Notes: generated from the letters alone by a model not told the origin. A stretch of 26,390 nt of DNA from CAYGBW01 sp964348185 (GCA_964348185.1 CAYGBW010000073.1:1-26390), one strand, 5' to 3'. Positions 1 to 8,475 are shown, counted from the first letter of the stretch. Made by a program: numbers and translations.

Positions 1-39
1 ACCATAAGATGACAAGCTCAATCTGTCAAGGAAAACTCG

Positions 40-243
40 CTCGTTGCCACTGAAAAACGCCCTTGAAGCGAACATTAGGGAGTTTTTGGGGCCACCCGTC
101 TTGGCGAAGGGAGTGTCCCCGAAGGGGCGAGGTTCCGCTGTCTGAGGCCGCCAGGCCGAGTTCGGAAGATCGAACGACCGAGCCTTAGAACGGGTCAAAA
201 ACTTCCTTCAGAGAGCGAAAGGGCATTTTTCAGTGGCAACGAG
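40..243. repeat. Nested palindromic (MITE/REP-like) element
   Basis: Two 24-base arms at 40-63 and 220-243 are inverted copies of each other with a single mismatch (core TTTTTCAGTGGCAACGAG in the right arm). A second, imperfect inverted pair lies inside (about 78-98 against 191-206, sharing AGTTTTT/AAAAACT). Smaller hairpins sit at the centre: CCCC-GAA-GGGG at 117-127, and a structure closed by TTCCG/CGGAA at 133-167. No transposase reading frame is present, so a non-autonomous mobile or REP-like element fits best. The right arm overlaps the last codons of the FGGY kinase gene. It may also work as the transcription end of that operon. Confidence 0.7.
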
Positions 244-1754
244 CTAATCCCCGCCAAGTCGCGGAGGTATTCACTGACAAGGGGCCAGAGTTTCTTATAC
301 TTCTCGAACCGGAGGCGATACTGGTTGTGTCTGCTAGGATCGGGCTCAAATGTTGTTTCTGTGTGAACCATTGCCTCAATTCCCTCCTCGAGAGAAGAAA
401 AAACCCCCGTACCGGATCCCGCCAGAATCGCAGCTCCAAGGGCACCCGCCTCAGTAATCCTGGGTCTGGTGAAGGGTTTTCCCATGATATCGGCAGAAAT
501 CCGGACCCAGGCATCCGATTTACTTCCACCACCGACGGCGCAGAAACCGTTGATTTCAATTCCCGCTCCTGAGAGCATTTCCACAGATTCCTTGAGAGAG
601 AAGGTGTTGCCCTCAAGAATGGCTTTCAGGATCTCACCCCTGGATGTATCGAGATAGAGTCCAGCCACGAGACCACAGGAGTCGGAAATAAAGTCAGGCG
701 GCCCCATCGTACTGAAATGGGGAAGCACCATCAGGCGGCTGGGATGATCGGGAAGCTCATTAAACACCTGGGCATAGATATCTTCTCCTCGCATTCTTGC
801 CTGGGTGTGTTCAACTGCGGCAAAGGTATCTCGGAACCACTTGACGATCGATCCACCCTGATTGTAGATGAAACTGACATATTTTCCGGGTTCCGCGTGG
901 TGTTCTGTGTTCAGACCGCGCTCCAGCATAAGCTTTGGCTCTTTCCGGCTGCTGTAAACCGGCACAATACAGATATAGGTCCCCATCCCATACATGGCCT
1001 GGCCCTCTCCAATCACCCCGCACCCCACCGCACTGGCGCACTGATCATGTGCTCCAGTCGCAATTGGGGTTCCCGGCGCCAGCCCAAGTTCCCTGGCCGC
1101 GTGCTTCGAAACATGGCCCACGAGCATTCCAGAGGCGGCCGTCTCGGGGAGTTTTTTGCGGTCAAGCCCAGCCTCCTGAAGCAGTTCCTCAGACCAGTCT
1201 TCCTTCTCCAGGTCAAAAAGAAGCGTCCGGTTCGCCAGAGAGTAGTCAACCACCGGCTCTGCACCCAGCATGAAGGACACAAAACTTCCCCAGAGAAGAA
1301 GCTTATCGGTTTTGTCATAAAGATCCGGCCGATGATCCCTGAACCAGAGAAACTTGGTCAGGCCGTAGTGATTGCCCAGGGTGTTCCCGTTTATCCGGTA
1401 GAGATCCTCCCTCTTCATGAAGGCAGACAGGCGGTCCAGGTACTCCACTCCCCTGACATCAAAGTTCAACAGAGAAGAACCCAGGATCCGGCGACCCTCG
1501 GTCACTGGAACAACCGACTCGCCCAGAGAGGAGACGGAGAGCGCCTTGACCGGGTCTCTTTTCGAATCTGCCACAGTCCGGGCGATTGTTTCCCTTATCC
1601 TCTGCCAGACCCTTTCGCTGTCCAGTTCGGCCTGACCCGGCGCTGGACTGTCGAAGTCGTATTCCGCGTAGGCTGAAGAGATCAGGTCTCCTTCTTCGGA
1701 AAAAACGGCTGCCTTGCAACCCGTCGTCCCGACATCAATACCCAGTAAGCTCAT
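195..1754 (-). CDS. FGGY-family carbohydrate kinase, substrate uncertain
   Basis: This 519-residue protein is an ATP-dependent sugar kinase of the FGGY family (actin-like fold, cytoplasmic). The N-terminal phosphate-binding loop reads GIDVGTTGCK (residues 5-14). The catalytic aspartate lies in GAHDQ (Asp237), and the C-terminal adenosine loop is GGGSKSD. It differs from the xylulokinase at 4759-6267: the substrate-contacting Met-His pair is absent (SSLGES at 75-80) and the WxDxR motif is replaced by NFDVR. The substrate is therefore probably not D-xylulose; another ketose is possible. It is the last gene of the minus-strand unit led by the dehydrogenase at 3593-4654, 28 bp after the aldolase gene. 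The last ~17 residues are encoded by the palindromic repeat, so the native C-terminus may have been replaced. Confidence 0.88.
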   Translation of the reverse strand: MSLLGIDVGTTGCKAAVFSEEGDLISSAYAEYDFDSPAPGQAELDSERVWQRIRETIARTVADSKRDPVKALSVSSLGESVVPVTEGRRILGSSLLNFDVRGVEYLDRLSAFMKREDLYRINGNTLGNHYGLTKFLWFRDHRPDLYDKTDKLLLWGSFVSFMLGAEPVVDYSLANRTLLFDLEKEDWSEELLQEAGLDRKKLPETAASGMLVGHVSKHAARELGLAPGTPIATGAHDQCASAVGCGVIGEGQAMYGMGTYICIVPVYSSRKEPKLMLERGLNTEHHAEPGKYVSFIYNQGGSIVKWFRDTFAAVEHTQARMRGEDIYAQVFNELPDHPSRLMVLPHFSTMGPPDFISDSCGLVAGLYLDTSRGEILKAILEGNTFSLKESVEMLSGAGIEINGFCAVGGGSKSDAWVRISADIMGKPFTRPRITEAGALGAAILAGSGTGVFSSLEEGIEAMVHTETTFEPDPSRHNQYRLRFEKYKKLWPLVSEYLRDLAGISSLPLKNALSLSEGSF

Positions 1755-1782
1755 ATGATTCCTGTTGTTTTACAAAGCATGA

Positions 1783-2688
1783 TCAGTCCATAACCAGACG
1801 TCGGCCTCTTGAACCCCCGAACAAGTCTCGAAGGAGAAAGCTTGTTCGATTGTACACGGTTTTCTGGGCTCTCGGAACACTCCGGGTCTCCCTTAAGGCT
1901 GCCTCATAGACTTGTCTGATTTCTGTCGCAACGTTGACCTTAGCTATTCCCAGATTGATGGCTTCGAGAAGATACGGCTTTTGTACTCCAGAGCCTCCGT
2001 GAAGAACCAGGGGAACTCCGGTTGCCTCAGCCAGCTCTTGCAATCGATCGAGGTTTAACCGAGCGGCGACTTTTTTCTTATCTCTGAGGGCTTTGGACAC
2101 AGCCCCGTGAATATTACCAATCGCCACGGAAAGCCAGTCACAGCCGGTTTCACGAACAAAATGCTCCGCTTCCCTCACGTCGGTAAACCCCTCTCCTGTA
2201 CTGTACAGATCCTCATAGGGAGGGGGATGCTTCTCATGGCCCATAACAGCGCCAAGCTCTGCCTCACAGGGGACCCCGGCCTTGTGGGCGAGTTCAACCA
2301 CTTCCCTTGTTGCTTTTATGTTTCCCTCCAGTGCCAGGCGGGAGGCGTCAATCATGACCGAATCATACCCCAATTCAATGGCTTGGCGGATGATGGGCAG
2401 GTAGTCAACCCTCAGGTTGTCCTCATCAATCACCGGGACATGGTCGAGATGAAGCCGCACATGGTCCGGTTCAGCCCATTTCACGAACTCATCGAAAACC
2501 GCTTTTGGGCTTTGGCTTTCAAACTTGATCCATTCGAGGCGGGCAACAGCAACCAGGGCAAAGGCATCCTGATCCACGACGGCCCGGATCACAGGCTTCA
2601 CCATGGGCAGATAGGGGACGTTAAAGGCCGGAATCGCAATTCCTGCCTCTCTTGCCCTACGGATAATCGTATCGATGTTTGCAGCCAT
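1783..2688 (-). CDS. Class II (zinc-dependent) ketose-phosphate aldolase
   Basis: A 301-residue class II aldolase of the fructose-bisphosphate/tagatose-bisphosphate (GatY/FbaA) type. These enzymes cleave a ketose phosphate to dihydroxyacetone phosphate and an aldehyde. The family signatures are in order: AFNVPYL (21-27), HLDH with catalytic Asp82 and zinc ligand His83, SVMIDAS (110-116), AELG (143-146), GNIHG with zinc ligand His194, LHGGSG with His230, and the phosphate-binding NVATE (252-256). The length is normal. It lies between the SDR gene and an FGGY kinase gene on the same strand, which suggests that the kinase makes its substrate. The exact substrate (1-phosphate or 1,6-bisphosphate, and chain length) cannot be told from sequence. 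The start ATG at 2688 is supported by the family N-terminus. Confidence 0.92.
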   Translation of the reverse strand: MAANIDTIIRRAREAGIAIPAFNVPYLPMVKPVIRAVVDQDAFALVAVARLEWIKFESQSPKAVFDEFVKWAEPDHVRLHLDHVPVIDEDNLRVDYLPIIRQAIELGYDSVMIDASRLALEGNIKATREVVELAHKAGVPCEAELGAVMGHEKHPPPYEDLYSTGEGFTDVREAEHFVRETGCDWLSVAIGNIHGAVSKALRDKKKVAARLNLDRLQELAEATGVPLVLHGGSGVQKPYLLEAINLGIAKVNVATEIRQVYEAALRETRSVPRAQKTVYNRTSFLLRDLFGGSRGRRLVMD

Positions 2689-2797
2689 CTATGGGAGAGG
2701 ACGTTGTTATTTGCGCATCATTGTTGGGAAGGCAGAACCTGATTCAGAAGGGGGCTGGGATCCATCATGCCATTCAGAGCCGTGGTTCTTCTGTCTG

Positions 2798-3562
2798 CTA
2801 TTGGGCTGTCCATCCCCCGTCCACTAGAAGAATGTGCCCCGTAATCATGGCTGAGGCTTCCGATGCCAGAAATATCACGGCACCGGCTACATCCTCCGGC
2901 TCCCCAAATCTGCCCAAGGGGATCCTTGCCGTCATTTCAGCTCTCAGTGATGGATCGGCAAAAACCTTGTCTGTCATGGGCGTTCGGATGACCGTAGGGG
3001 CCACGGCATTGACCCGGACGTTGTGAGGCGCCCATTCCAAGGCCAGCACTTTTGTCAGCAGATTGACGCCGCCCTTGCTCGCGCAATAGGCAGCGTGGTT
3101 GAGCAGCCCCACGACCCCTGCCTGAGAAGACATGTTCACGATGCTCCCGCGATTTTGCTTGATCATCTCGCGGCCCACAGCCTGAGAGCAGAGGAAAACC
3201 CCCTTCAAGTTCGTGTCGAGGATGGCATCCCATATTTCCTCTGTATGATCCTCTGCAGGGAGTACCTGGCTTATTCCCGCGTTATTGACCAGGATGTCAA
3301 TCCTCCCAAAAGCTTGAAGGGCTTGGGTAACCATTTTGCGGACATCCGTCTCCTGTCTGACGTCCATCTCCACCCACAGCGCTTCATTTCCAAGCCTCTT
3401 GATCTCAGAACACACCTCCTCCAACTCGTGCCTCGTTTGCCCTGTGACGACGGTGTGTGCACCCGCTTGCGCCAGGCAAAGAGCAATCGTCCGGCCAATC
3501 CCCTTGTTTCCTCCTGTGACAATCGCAACCTGATCCTTGAGTGCAAAATCGGGAAAGCGCAT
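2798..3562 (-). CDS. SDR-family NAD(P)-dependent oxidoreductase
   Basis: A 254-residue classical short-chain dehydrogenase. The cofactor loop TGGNKGIG is at 16-23 and NNAG at 93-96. The catalytic residues are Ser146 (in NMSSQAG) and Tyr159/Lys163 (YCASK). The C-terminus ends in the typical GHILLVDGGW. This subfamily includes gluconate 5-dehydrogenases, polyol dehydrogenases and FabG-like ketoreductases. Next to a polyol-type zinc dehydrogenase, an aldolase and a kinase, a sugar or polyol substrate is more likely than fatty-acid synthesis. It starts 30 bp after the zinc dehydrogenase stop, so co-transcription is expected. The specific substrate is not determined. Confidence 0.92.
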   Translation of the reverse strand: MRFPDFALKDQVAIVTGGNKGIGRTIALCLAQAGAHTVVTGQTRHELEEVCSEIKRLGNEALWVEMDVRQETDVRKMVTQALQAFGRIDILVNNAGISQVLPAEDHTEEIWDAILDTNLKGVFLCSQAVGREMIKQNRGSIVNMSSQAGVVGLLNHAAYCASKGGVNLLTKVLALEWAPHNVRVNAVAPTVIRTPMTDKVFADPSLRAEMTARIPLGRFGEPEDVAGAVIFLASEASAMITGHILLVDGGWTAQ

Positions 3563-3592
3563 TTCTCAACCTCTCATTCCTATGAACTCTGC

Positions 3593-4654
3593 CTAATCGA
3601 TCACATCCACCATCACCTTCAGCGCCTCAGACTTCGCCTCGTCTGCAAAACGCAGCGCCTCTGATGTGTGGGAAAGGGGGAAGTGGTGGGTGACTAATGA
3701 TTTCACGTCAATCCGCCCCGCTGCAGTCAACGCGATCGCCGACGGATAGCAGTTTGCATAACGGAATTGGCCGCGAATGTCAATCTCATTGCTGGCAGCA
3801 GAAACGATGTCCAATTCTACCATCGGATCTGGTGGGAGCCCCACCAGCATCACAACGCCTCCAGGTCTTGCCGCAGCCATTGCAGCGCGAGTGGTGGCGA
3901 GAGCCCCAGCGGTTTCAAACGCGACATCCACACCGCTCCGTTCAGGCGTGAATCCGGTAGCCTTACTCGTAATCTCACGGATACGCTCGACAGGATCTTC
4001 TTCATTTGCGTTGATGAGGTGTGTGGCCCCCAGCCTCTGCGCATGCTCCAACCGAAAGGGGCTCAGATCCACCGCGATGAGCATGGCGGCTCCCGCAATC
4101 TTCGCAGCCTGCAATGTAACCAGTCCTATCGGTCCCACCCCAAGAATCGCCACCATGTGTCCCGGGACCACATCTCCTCGTTTCACAGCCCAGAGACCCA
4201 CGGACAGAGGCTCCATCATGGCACCCTCTTCAAAGCTCATCCCATTGGGAAGGGAAAACAGAAAATCCTCTGGCCAGGCGATCGCTTCACTGAAAACGCC
4301 ATCCACAGGGGGTGTGGCAAGGAATGTTACGTCTGGGCAGAGATTGTAGCGGCCTGTTTTGCAGTAGTGGCACCGGCGACAGGTGTAGCCAGGCTCCACG
4401 GTGACCCGATCTCCCGGTTGGAAGCGAGTTACTCCAGAACCGACTTCAAGCACCACCCCTGCGCTCTCATGACCCAGAATCAGAGGATCCTTGACAACAA
4501 AGCCTCCTATCCGCCCGTGCTTGAAATAGTGCACGTCGCTGGCACAGACACCCACTCGCCGGATCTGCACCAGAACTTCGTGCGGTGCAGGCCTGGGTTG
4601 CGGACGGGATTCAATCCGTATATCACCGATTCCGTGCATCACAGCAGCTTTCAT
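3593..4654 (-). CDS. Zinc-dependent polyol (sorbitol/xylitol-type) dehydrogenase
   Basis: A 353-residue medium-chain zinc dehydrogenase of the sorbitol/xylitol dehydrogenase group, which oxidises a polyol to a ketose with NAD. The catalytic zinc ligands are Cys37 (GVCASD), His62-Glu63 (GHES) and Glu148 (MMEP). The structural zinc site is Cys92, Cys95, Cys98 and Cys106. The Rossmann loop is GVGPIG (172-177), and an acidic residue at the end of the next strand (AVD, Asp196) favours NAD over NADP. It is the first gene of a four-gene minus-strand unit (dehydrogenase, SDR, aldolase, kinase) and follows a well-formed promoter at 4704-4732. It is a paralogue of the dehydrogenase at 6377-7444: both begin MKAAV and share DIRIE. 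Confidence 0.92.
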   Translation of the reverse strand: MKAAVMHGIGDIRIESRPQPRPAPHEVLVQIRRVGVCASDVHYFKHGRIGGFVVKDPLILGHESAGVVLEVGSGVTRFQPGDRVTVEPGYTCRRCHYCKTGRYNLCPDVTFLATPPVDGVFSEAIAWPEDFLFSLPNGMSFEEGAMMEPLSVGLWAVKRGDVVPGHMVAILGVGPIGLVTLQAAKIAGAAMLIAVDLSPFRLEHAQRLGATHLINANEEDPVERIREITSKATGFTPERSGVDVAFETAGALATTRAAMAAARPGGVVMLVGLPPDPMVELDIVSAASNEIDIRGQFRYANCYPSAIALTAAGRIDVKSLVTHHFPLSHTSEALRFADEAKSEALKVMVDVID

Positions 4655-4681
4655 GATCTACCTCTAGCCCCTGAACCTTAA

Positions 4682-4698
4682 TCAACGCCATGTGTTGA
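4682..4698. promoter_or_regulatory. Possible operator: TCAAC-N7-GTTGA inverted repeat
   Basis: A 5-base inverted repeat with a 7-base spacer lies just downstream of the -10 box of the dehydrogenase promoter, where a repressor would block initiation. The arms are short and no second copy was found, so this is only suggestive. Confidence 0.25.
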
Positions 4699-4703
4699 CA
4701 GCA

Positions 4704-4732
4704 AATATAGAGCCGGACTCTCTGGGTGTCAA
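4704..4732 (-). promoter_or_regulatory. Sigma-70-type promoter of the dehydrogenase-SDR-aldolase-kinase unit
   Basis: Read on the minus strand there is a perfect TTGACA (-35, 4727-4732), a 17-base spacer and TATATT (-10, 4704-4709), about 50 bases upstream of the ATG at 4654. The -35 box continues as TTGACACCCAG, the same 11 bases as in the promoter at 7531-7559. Confidence 0.75.
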
Positions 4733-4758
4733 GAGAAAACTACTGAAGTTTCCAAGCC

Positions 4759-6267
4759 TTAATTATTTCTCTGGCTCAACTCCGATCTTAAGACACCCTC
4801 CCATTCTTCATAAGCCTTTTGATAAGGTGAAGCCAGATCTTTGTTCGGCTCAATGACTCTGACGACATTCAGGCCGAGGAAGGCATCTCTGTCACTTCTA
4901 TAGATCCCAGCGCCAATTCCTGCGCCTCTGGCAGCACCCTGGGAGCCATCGGTGTGAAGCAGGTCGATGTGAGCACCTGTAACCGTTGCAAAGGCCTCTC
5001 CAAACAAGGGACTTAAGAACATATTCGCATTCCCGGCTCTGATCGTTTTCACATCGATTCCCATATCGCGCATGATCCGTACCCCATAATTCAAGGCAAA
5101 AACAATACCTTCCTGGGCGGCCCTCAACAAATGGCTTCGGTTATGCGTATTGAATTTCAACCCATGAATTACGGTGCCGATATCCCTATCTTCTAGAGAT
5201 CTCTCAGCCCCGTTACCGTAGGGGAGGATGACGAGGCCGTCCGAACCCACCGGCGCCTGCGAGGCGAGTTCATTCATCTCTTCATAGGTTATTTCATGTT
5301 CACCAAACCCCATTGCATTGTGTCGCAGCCAACTGTTCAGGATTCCGGTTCCATTCAAACAGAGTAAAACACCGTATCTCGGATTATCTGCGGTGTGGTT
5401 GACATGGACAAACGTGTTCACCCGTGACCTTGAATCGTAATTCGCCTTATCGCCTACCCCATATACCACGCCAGAGGTGCCCGCTGTTGCAGCAATCTCC
5501 CCAGGACTCAAGACATTGAGGGATAAAGCGTTGTTCGGCTGATCTCCAGCCCTGTAGGCGACTCTTGTTCCGGGTTTGAGCCCCAACTGCTCAGCGGGTT
5601 TTCGACTCAGTTCGCCTTGAACCGAGAAAGTCGGCACGACCGTTGGAATCAGATCCTCTGAGATTCCATAATAGTCAAGGACGAAGTTGGCCAACCCCTG
5701 CTTGGGGAAATCCCACATGATGCCCTCGGATACCCCCGAAGGCGTTGTCTTGATCTCACCCGTCATCACCATGGCGATGTAGTCACCCGGTAGCATCGCC
5801 TTATGAATCTTCCTGTAGATTTCAGGCTCGTTGTCCATCACCCATTTTAACTTTGATGCGGTGAAATTCCCCGGAGAATTGAGAAGGCGCCCGAGACACA
5901 ATCTGTCCCCGATTCTCAGATAGGCCTCTTTCCCAATGTCTACCGCCCGACTATCACACCAGATGATGGACGGCCTCAAAACTCGGTGTTCCTCATCGAC
6001 AACAACGAGTCCGTGCATCTGATAGGCGATTCCGATTGCCTTTACGTTTTGCGTATCGACCCCTGTTTCGGCTCTGATCCTGGCCGTTGCAAGGACCAGA
6101 TTTTCCCACCAGACCTGAGGATGCTGCTCAGCCCATCCAGGCCGTGGGGCAATGATTTGCATTTCGGTTTCTGGAGACGACGCAGATCCGATGACCCTTC
6201 CTGTTTCGGCTTCGATCAGTGTCGCTTTTATCGATGAACTCCCCACATCATAGCCCAGCAAAAACAT
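4759..6267 (-). CDS. xylB: Xylulokinase
   Basis: A 502-residue FGGY kinase that phosphorylates D-xylulose to D-xylulose 5-phosphate with ATP. The N-terminal loop is YDVGSSSIK (6-14). The substrate motif YQMHG (82-86) and WCDSR (103-107) match xylulokinases, and the catalytic aspartate is in AGDQ (Asp242). Stretches such as SPGNFTASK, MLPGDYIAM and SEGIMWDF recall Bacteroidetes XylB from memory, which hints at transfer or a shared clade. It follows the zinc dehydrogenase (6377-7444) by 109 bp and lies behind the same promoter, consistent with a polyol -> xylulose -> xylulose 5-phosphate route feeding the transketolase at 15211-17301. A GAGGAG ribosome site lies about 10 bases before the ATG. 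Confidence 0.9.
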   Translation of the reverse strand: MFLLGYDVGSSSIKATLIEAETGRVIGSASSPETEMQIIAPRPGWAEQHPQVWWENLVLATARIRAETGVDTQNVKAIGIAYQMHGLVVVDEEHRVLRPSIIWCDSRAVDIGKEAYLRIGDRLCLGRLLNSPGNFTASKLKWVMDNEPEIYRKIHKAMLPGDYIAMVMTGEIKTTPSGVSEGIMWDFPKQGLANFVLDYYGISEDLIPTVVPTFSVQGELSRKPAEQLGLKPGTRVAYRAGDQPNNALSLNVLSPGEIAATAGTSGVVYGVGDKANYDSRSRVNTFVHVNHTADNPRYGVLLCLNGTGILNSWLRHNAMGFGEHEITYEEMNELASQAPVGSDGLVILPYGNGAERSLEDRDIGTVIHGLKFNTHNRSHLLRAAQEGIVFALNYGVRIMRDMGIDVKTIRAGNANMFLSPLFGEAFATVTGAHIDLLHTDGSQGAARGAGIGAGIYRSDRDAFLGLNVVRVIEPNKDLASPYQKAYEEWEGVLRSELSQRNN

Positions 6268-6343
6268 CGTTTCTTAGCTCCTCATGGCAGTTCTTGTGAA
6301 TCGGTCAACTCTCTCCGCCTTACCCCCCAACGCACCCAAGGAG

Positions 6344-6359
6344 AGGTCTGAGAAGACCT
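6344..6359. other. Short intercistronic hairpin
   Basis: AGGTCT and AGACCT form a perfect 6-bp stem around a 4-base loop, in the 109-bp gap between the dehydrogenase stop and the xylulokinase start. There is no T-run, so it is unlikely to be a strong terminator. It could be an mRNA processing or stability element, or chance. Confidence 0.25.
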
Positions 6360-6376
6360 ACGGGTTCTCTGGCGGT

Positions 6377-7444
6377 TCAGCCTTGAGGGGAGACAAGGAT
6401 CTTCAAGTTGTGAGCCTTGGTGGAGGCCAACTCCTCCAGTCCCCGGGAAACGAGTTCGTCGAGCCGAATTTTCGACGTGATCAGGGGTTCTGCAACGATA
6501 TGCCCTGCACTGAGGAGTCCGACAGCCGCGGAGAAGTCGAGGTCATACACATGGGAGAAGGATCCAATCAGCTCCTGCTCTCCGCAGACAACCTTCACCA
6601 ATCGCATGGGGACGGGCGCATCGTGCAATCCGACGAGGACAACACGGCCGGCCCTTCGCGCCAACTCCGGAGCCAGGGTCATGGTTTCGCTCCTGCCGGC
6701 GTCCTCAAAGACAACGTCAGCGCCGAGGCCACCGGTCCATCGCCGCACGGCGACGGCCGGGTCTTCGTTCCTGGGATCAATCGCCTCAGTGGCGCCCAGT
6801 TCTACTGCCAACCGCCTCCGGATCACCTCGGGCTCGATCATGATGATCTTGGTCGCGCCCATAGCACGCGCGACCTGGAGGTTCAGAAGACCGATCGTGC
6901 CTGCACCGATGATGACCACCGACTCCCCCGCTTCAAGACGGGCTTTGCGGGCAGCCCGGACCACGACGGAAGCCGGCTCTGCCAAAGCGGCATGGGGGTC
7001 GGGGAGAGACTCCGGGAATTTAAAGCACATATAGCGAGGGGCGTTTACGAACTCCGCCAATCCTCCGTGGGTAGAAAGCCCCAGGATCGCCAATTGTTCG
7101 CAGAGGTGAACCTGATGGCGGCGACAAAAGAAACAGTCCCCGCAATGGATCAGGGTGTCCACGGCGACATGGTCGCCGGGCTTGAGATCGTCGACTCCGT
7201 TTCCGACTTCCTCAACGATGCCGACGAATTCGTGACCCATGATCATGGGGGCAATGACACCCGTCAGGGGATTGGGCCTTTCCACGGGGATGAACAGAGG
7301 ACCGTGGAGGTATTCTTCCAGGTCAGTGCCGCAAATGCCGCACCAGGAGACTCTCAATTTCACTTCATCCGCGGCCGGGGGGCCAGGATCGGGGAATTCT
7401 TCGATACGGATATCGCGCTGTCCGTGCCATACTGCTGCCTTCAT
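6377..7444 (-). CDS. Zinc-dependent alcohol/polyol dehydrogenase (threonine/butanediol dehydrogenase-like)
   Basis: A 355-residue medium-chain zinc dehydrogenase. The catalytic ligands are Cys38 (CGICGTD), His71-Glu72 (GHEF) and Glu156 (AEPA). The structural zinc site is Cys101, Cys104, Cys107 and Cys115, and the nucleotide loop is GAGTIG (180-185). An open frame extends 17 codons further upstream, but the ATG at 7444 is chosen. It has an excellent ribosome site (GGGGGAGGAAC) just ahead and gives the MKAAV start of the family. The extra insertion around residues 45-65 resembles the 2,3-butanediol dehydrogenase branch more than xylitol dehydrogenase. It is first in a two-gene unit with xylulokinase, so a polyol substrate giving a pentulose is plausible but not proven. 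Confidence 0.9.
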   Translation of the reverse strand: MKAAVWHGQRDIRIEEFPDPGPPAADEVKLRVSWCGICGTDLEEYLHGPLFIPVERPNPLTGVIAPMIMGHEFVGIVEEVGNGVDDLKPGDHVAVDTLIHCGDCFFCRRHQVHLCEQLAILGLSTHGGLAEFVNAPRYMCFKFPESLPDPHAALAEPASVVVRAARKARLEAGESVVIIGAGTIGLLNLQVARAMGATKIIMIEPEVIRRRLAVELGATEAIDPRNEDPAVAVRRWTGGLGADVVFEDAGRSETMTLAPELARRAGRVVLVGLHDAPVPMRLVKVVCGEQELIGSFSHVYDLDFSAAVGLLSAGHIVAEPLITSKIRLDELVSRGLEELASTKAHNLKILVSPQG

Positions 7445-7530
7445 CCGATGTTCCTCCCCCTCTGTTCCGGCCAGGCCGGAGTCTTTGTCCTTCAACGGCA
7501 GACGATGAAACCCCCCGTATTGGTGAAGGC

Positions 7531-7559
7531 AGTATAGGATACAGTCGCCTGGGTGTCAA
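7531..7559 (-). promoter_or_regulatory. Sigma-70-type promoter of the dehydrogenase-xylulokinase unit
   Basis: On the minus strand: perfect TTGACA (-35, 7554-7559), a 17-base spacer and TATACT (-10, 7531-7536), about 87 bases upstream of the ATG at 7444. It starts with the same TTGACACCCAG as the promoter at 4704-4732, which suggests joint control or a common origin of the two units. Confidence 0.8.
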
Positions 7560-7594
7560 GGGGTCCGGGGTGGGCAATCAGGGTTGGCTCCCGA

Positions 7595-8461
7595 TTACCC
7601 CTTGACCGCTCCAAAGGTAAGCCCCCGGATCAAATAGCGCTGCATGAGAAGAGAGAACCCAATCGCCGGAATCATCACGATCAGGCCAGCCGCGGATAGG
7701 GGACCCCAGGCCACACGAAAGCCCGTAATGTAACGACCGAGATAGACGGGGAGAGTCTGGGCGTCAGCATTGCTGGTTAGCAACAAGGCGATGAGAAACT
7801 CTCCCCAACTCTGAATAAAAGCCAGGGTCGAAACGGCAGCCAGCCCGGGTGCGCTGAGGGGAAGAATAACCCGGAAGAAACTCTGGAGGTGCGAGGCTCC
7901 ATCAACATAGGCAGCTTCGTCGAGTTCTCTGGGGATTTCTTTGAAAAAGGTTATCAAAATCCAAGTGCTCAAAGGCGTCGTAAATACAAGGTGGCACAAA
8001 ATGACGGCCAGGTGGGTGTTCAAAAGACCAAGGGTTTTGAACACGAGATACAATGGCAAAATGGCGGCCACAGGGGGAAGCATTCGTATCGATATGATCC
8101 AGTTCGCGAACACGATCCCGCCCGTCTTGAAGCGAGAGATGGAATACGCCGCCATGGCGCCGATCAAGGTAGAGGTAAGGGCTGTTGCAATGGCGATGAT
8201 CAGGCTATTACGGAGATAAGGGATAATGTTTACCACCGACGCCATGCCGCCGAAAAACCCGCCCTCCTTGCCGAGGAAATTATTCAACGTCAGAGATAGG
8301 GGGAATAAAACCGGGGGCCATTTGAACCATTCTGCGCTATGTTTAAAGGCCGTTATGGTCACCCAGTATATGGGGAATAGGAAAAAGATGAGAATGATCA
8401 TAGCTAATAGGAGTTTTAACGCCTTTTTCAGAAGATGTTGATGCTTCCTCTTCTTTTCCAT
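7595..8461 (-). CDS. CUT1 sugar ABC transporter permease (MalG-type)
   Basis: A 288-residue inner-membrane permease of the MalG/UgpE family with about six membrane segments. The first is near residues 15-35 (LLLAMIILIFFLFPIYWV). The EAA loop that docks the ATPase is visible as LDEAAYVDGAS followed by ILPLSAPGL. The frame is open for 42 more codons upstream, into the preceding gene. The ATG at 8461 is chosen because GGAGAG lies directly before it, it is 14 bp after the stop of the partner permease, and the MEKKRKH start is typical. It forms a heterodimer with the product of 8476-9360. No ATPase gene of this system is in the window. Confidence 0.92.
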   Translation of the reverse strand: MEKKRKHQHLLKKALKLLLAMIILIFFLFPIYWVTITAFKHSAEWFKWPPVLFPLSLTLNNFLGKEGGFFGGMASVVNIIPYLRNSLIIAIATALTSTLIGAMAAYSISRFKTGGIVFANWIISIRMLPPVAAILPLYLVFKTLGLLNTHLAVILCHLVFTTPLSTWILITFFKEIPRELDEAAYVDGASHLQSFFRVILPLSAPGLAAVSTLAFIQSWGEFLIALLLTSNADAQTLPVYLGRYITGFRVAWGPLSAAGLIVMIPAIGFSLLMQRYLIRGLTFGAVKG

Positions 8462-8475
8462 TTCTCTCCGTGCCT

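Noticed and set aside
717..1676. A 319-codon plus-strand open frame inside the FGGY kinase gene
   Set aside because: It is antisense to a kinase gene with clear catalytic motifs, and its product is rich in Pro, Arg and His with no recognisable domain, as expected of a shadow frame.
6284..7537. A 417-codon plus-strand open frame opposite the zinc dehydrogenase
   Set aside because: The minus strand encodes all zinc ligands and the Rossmann loop of a dehydrogenase here; the opposite frame has no family signature and no ribosome site.
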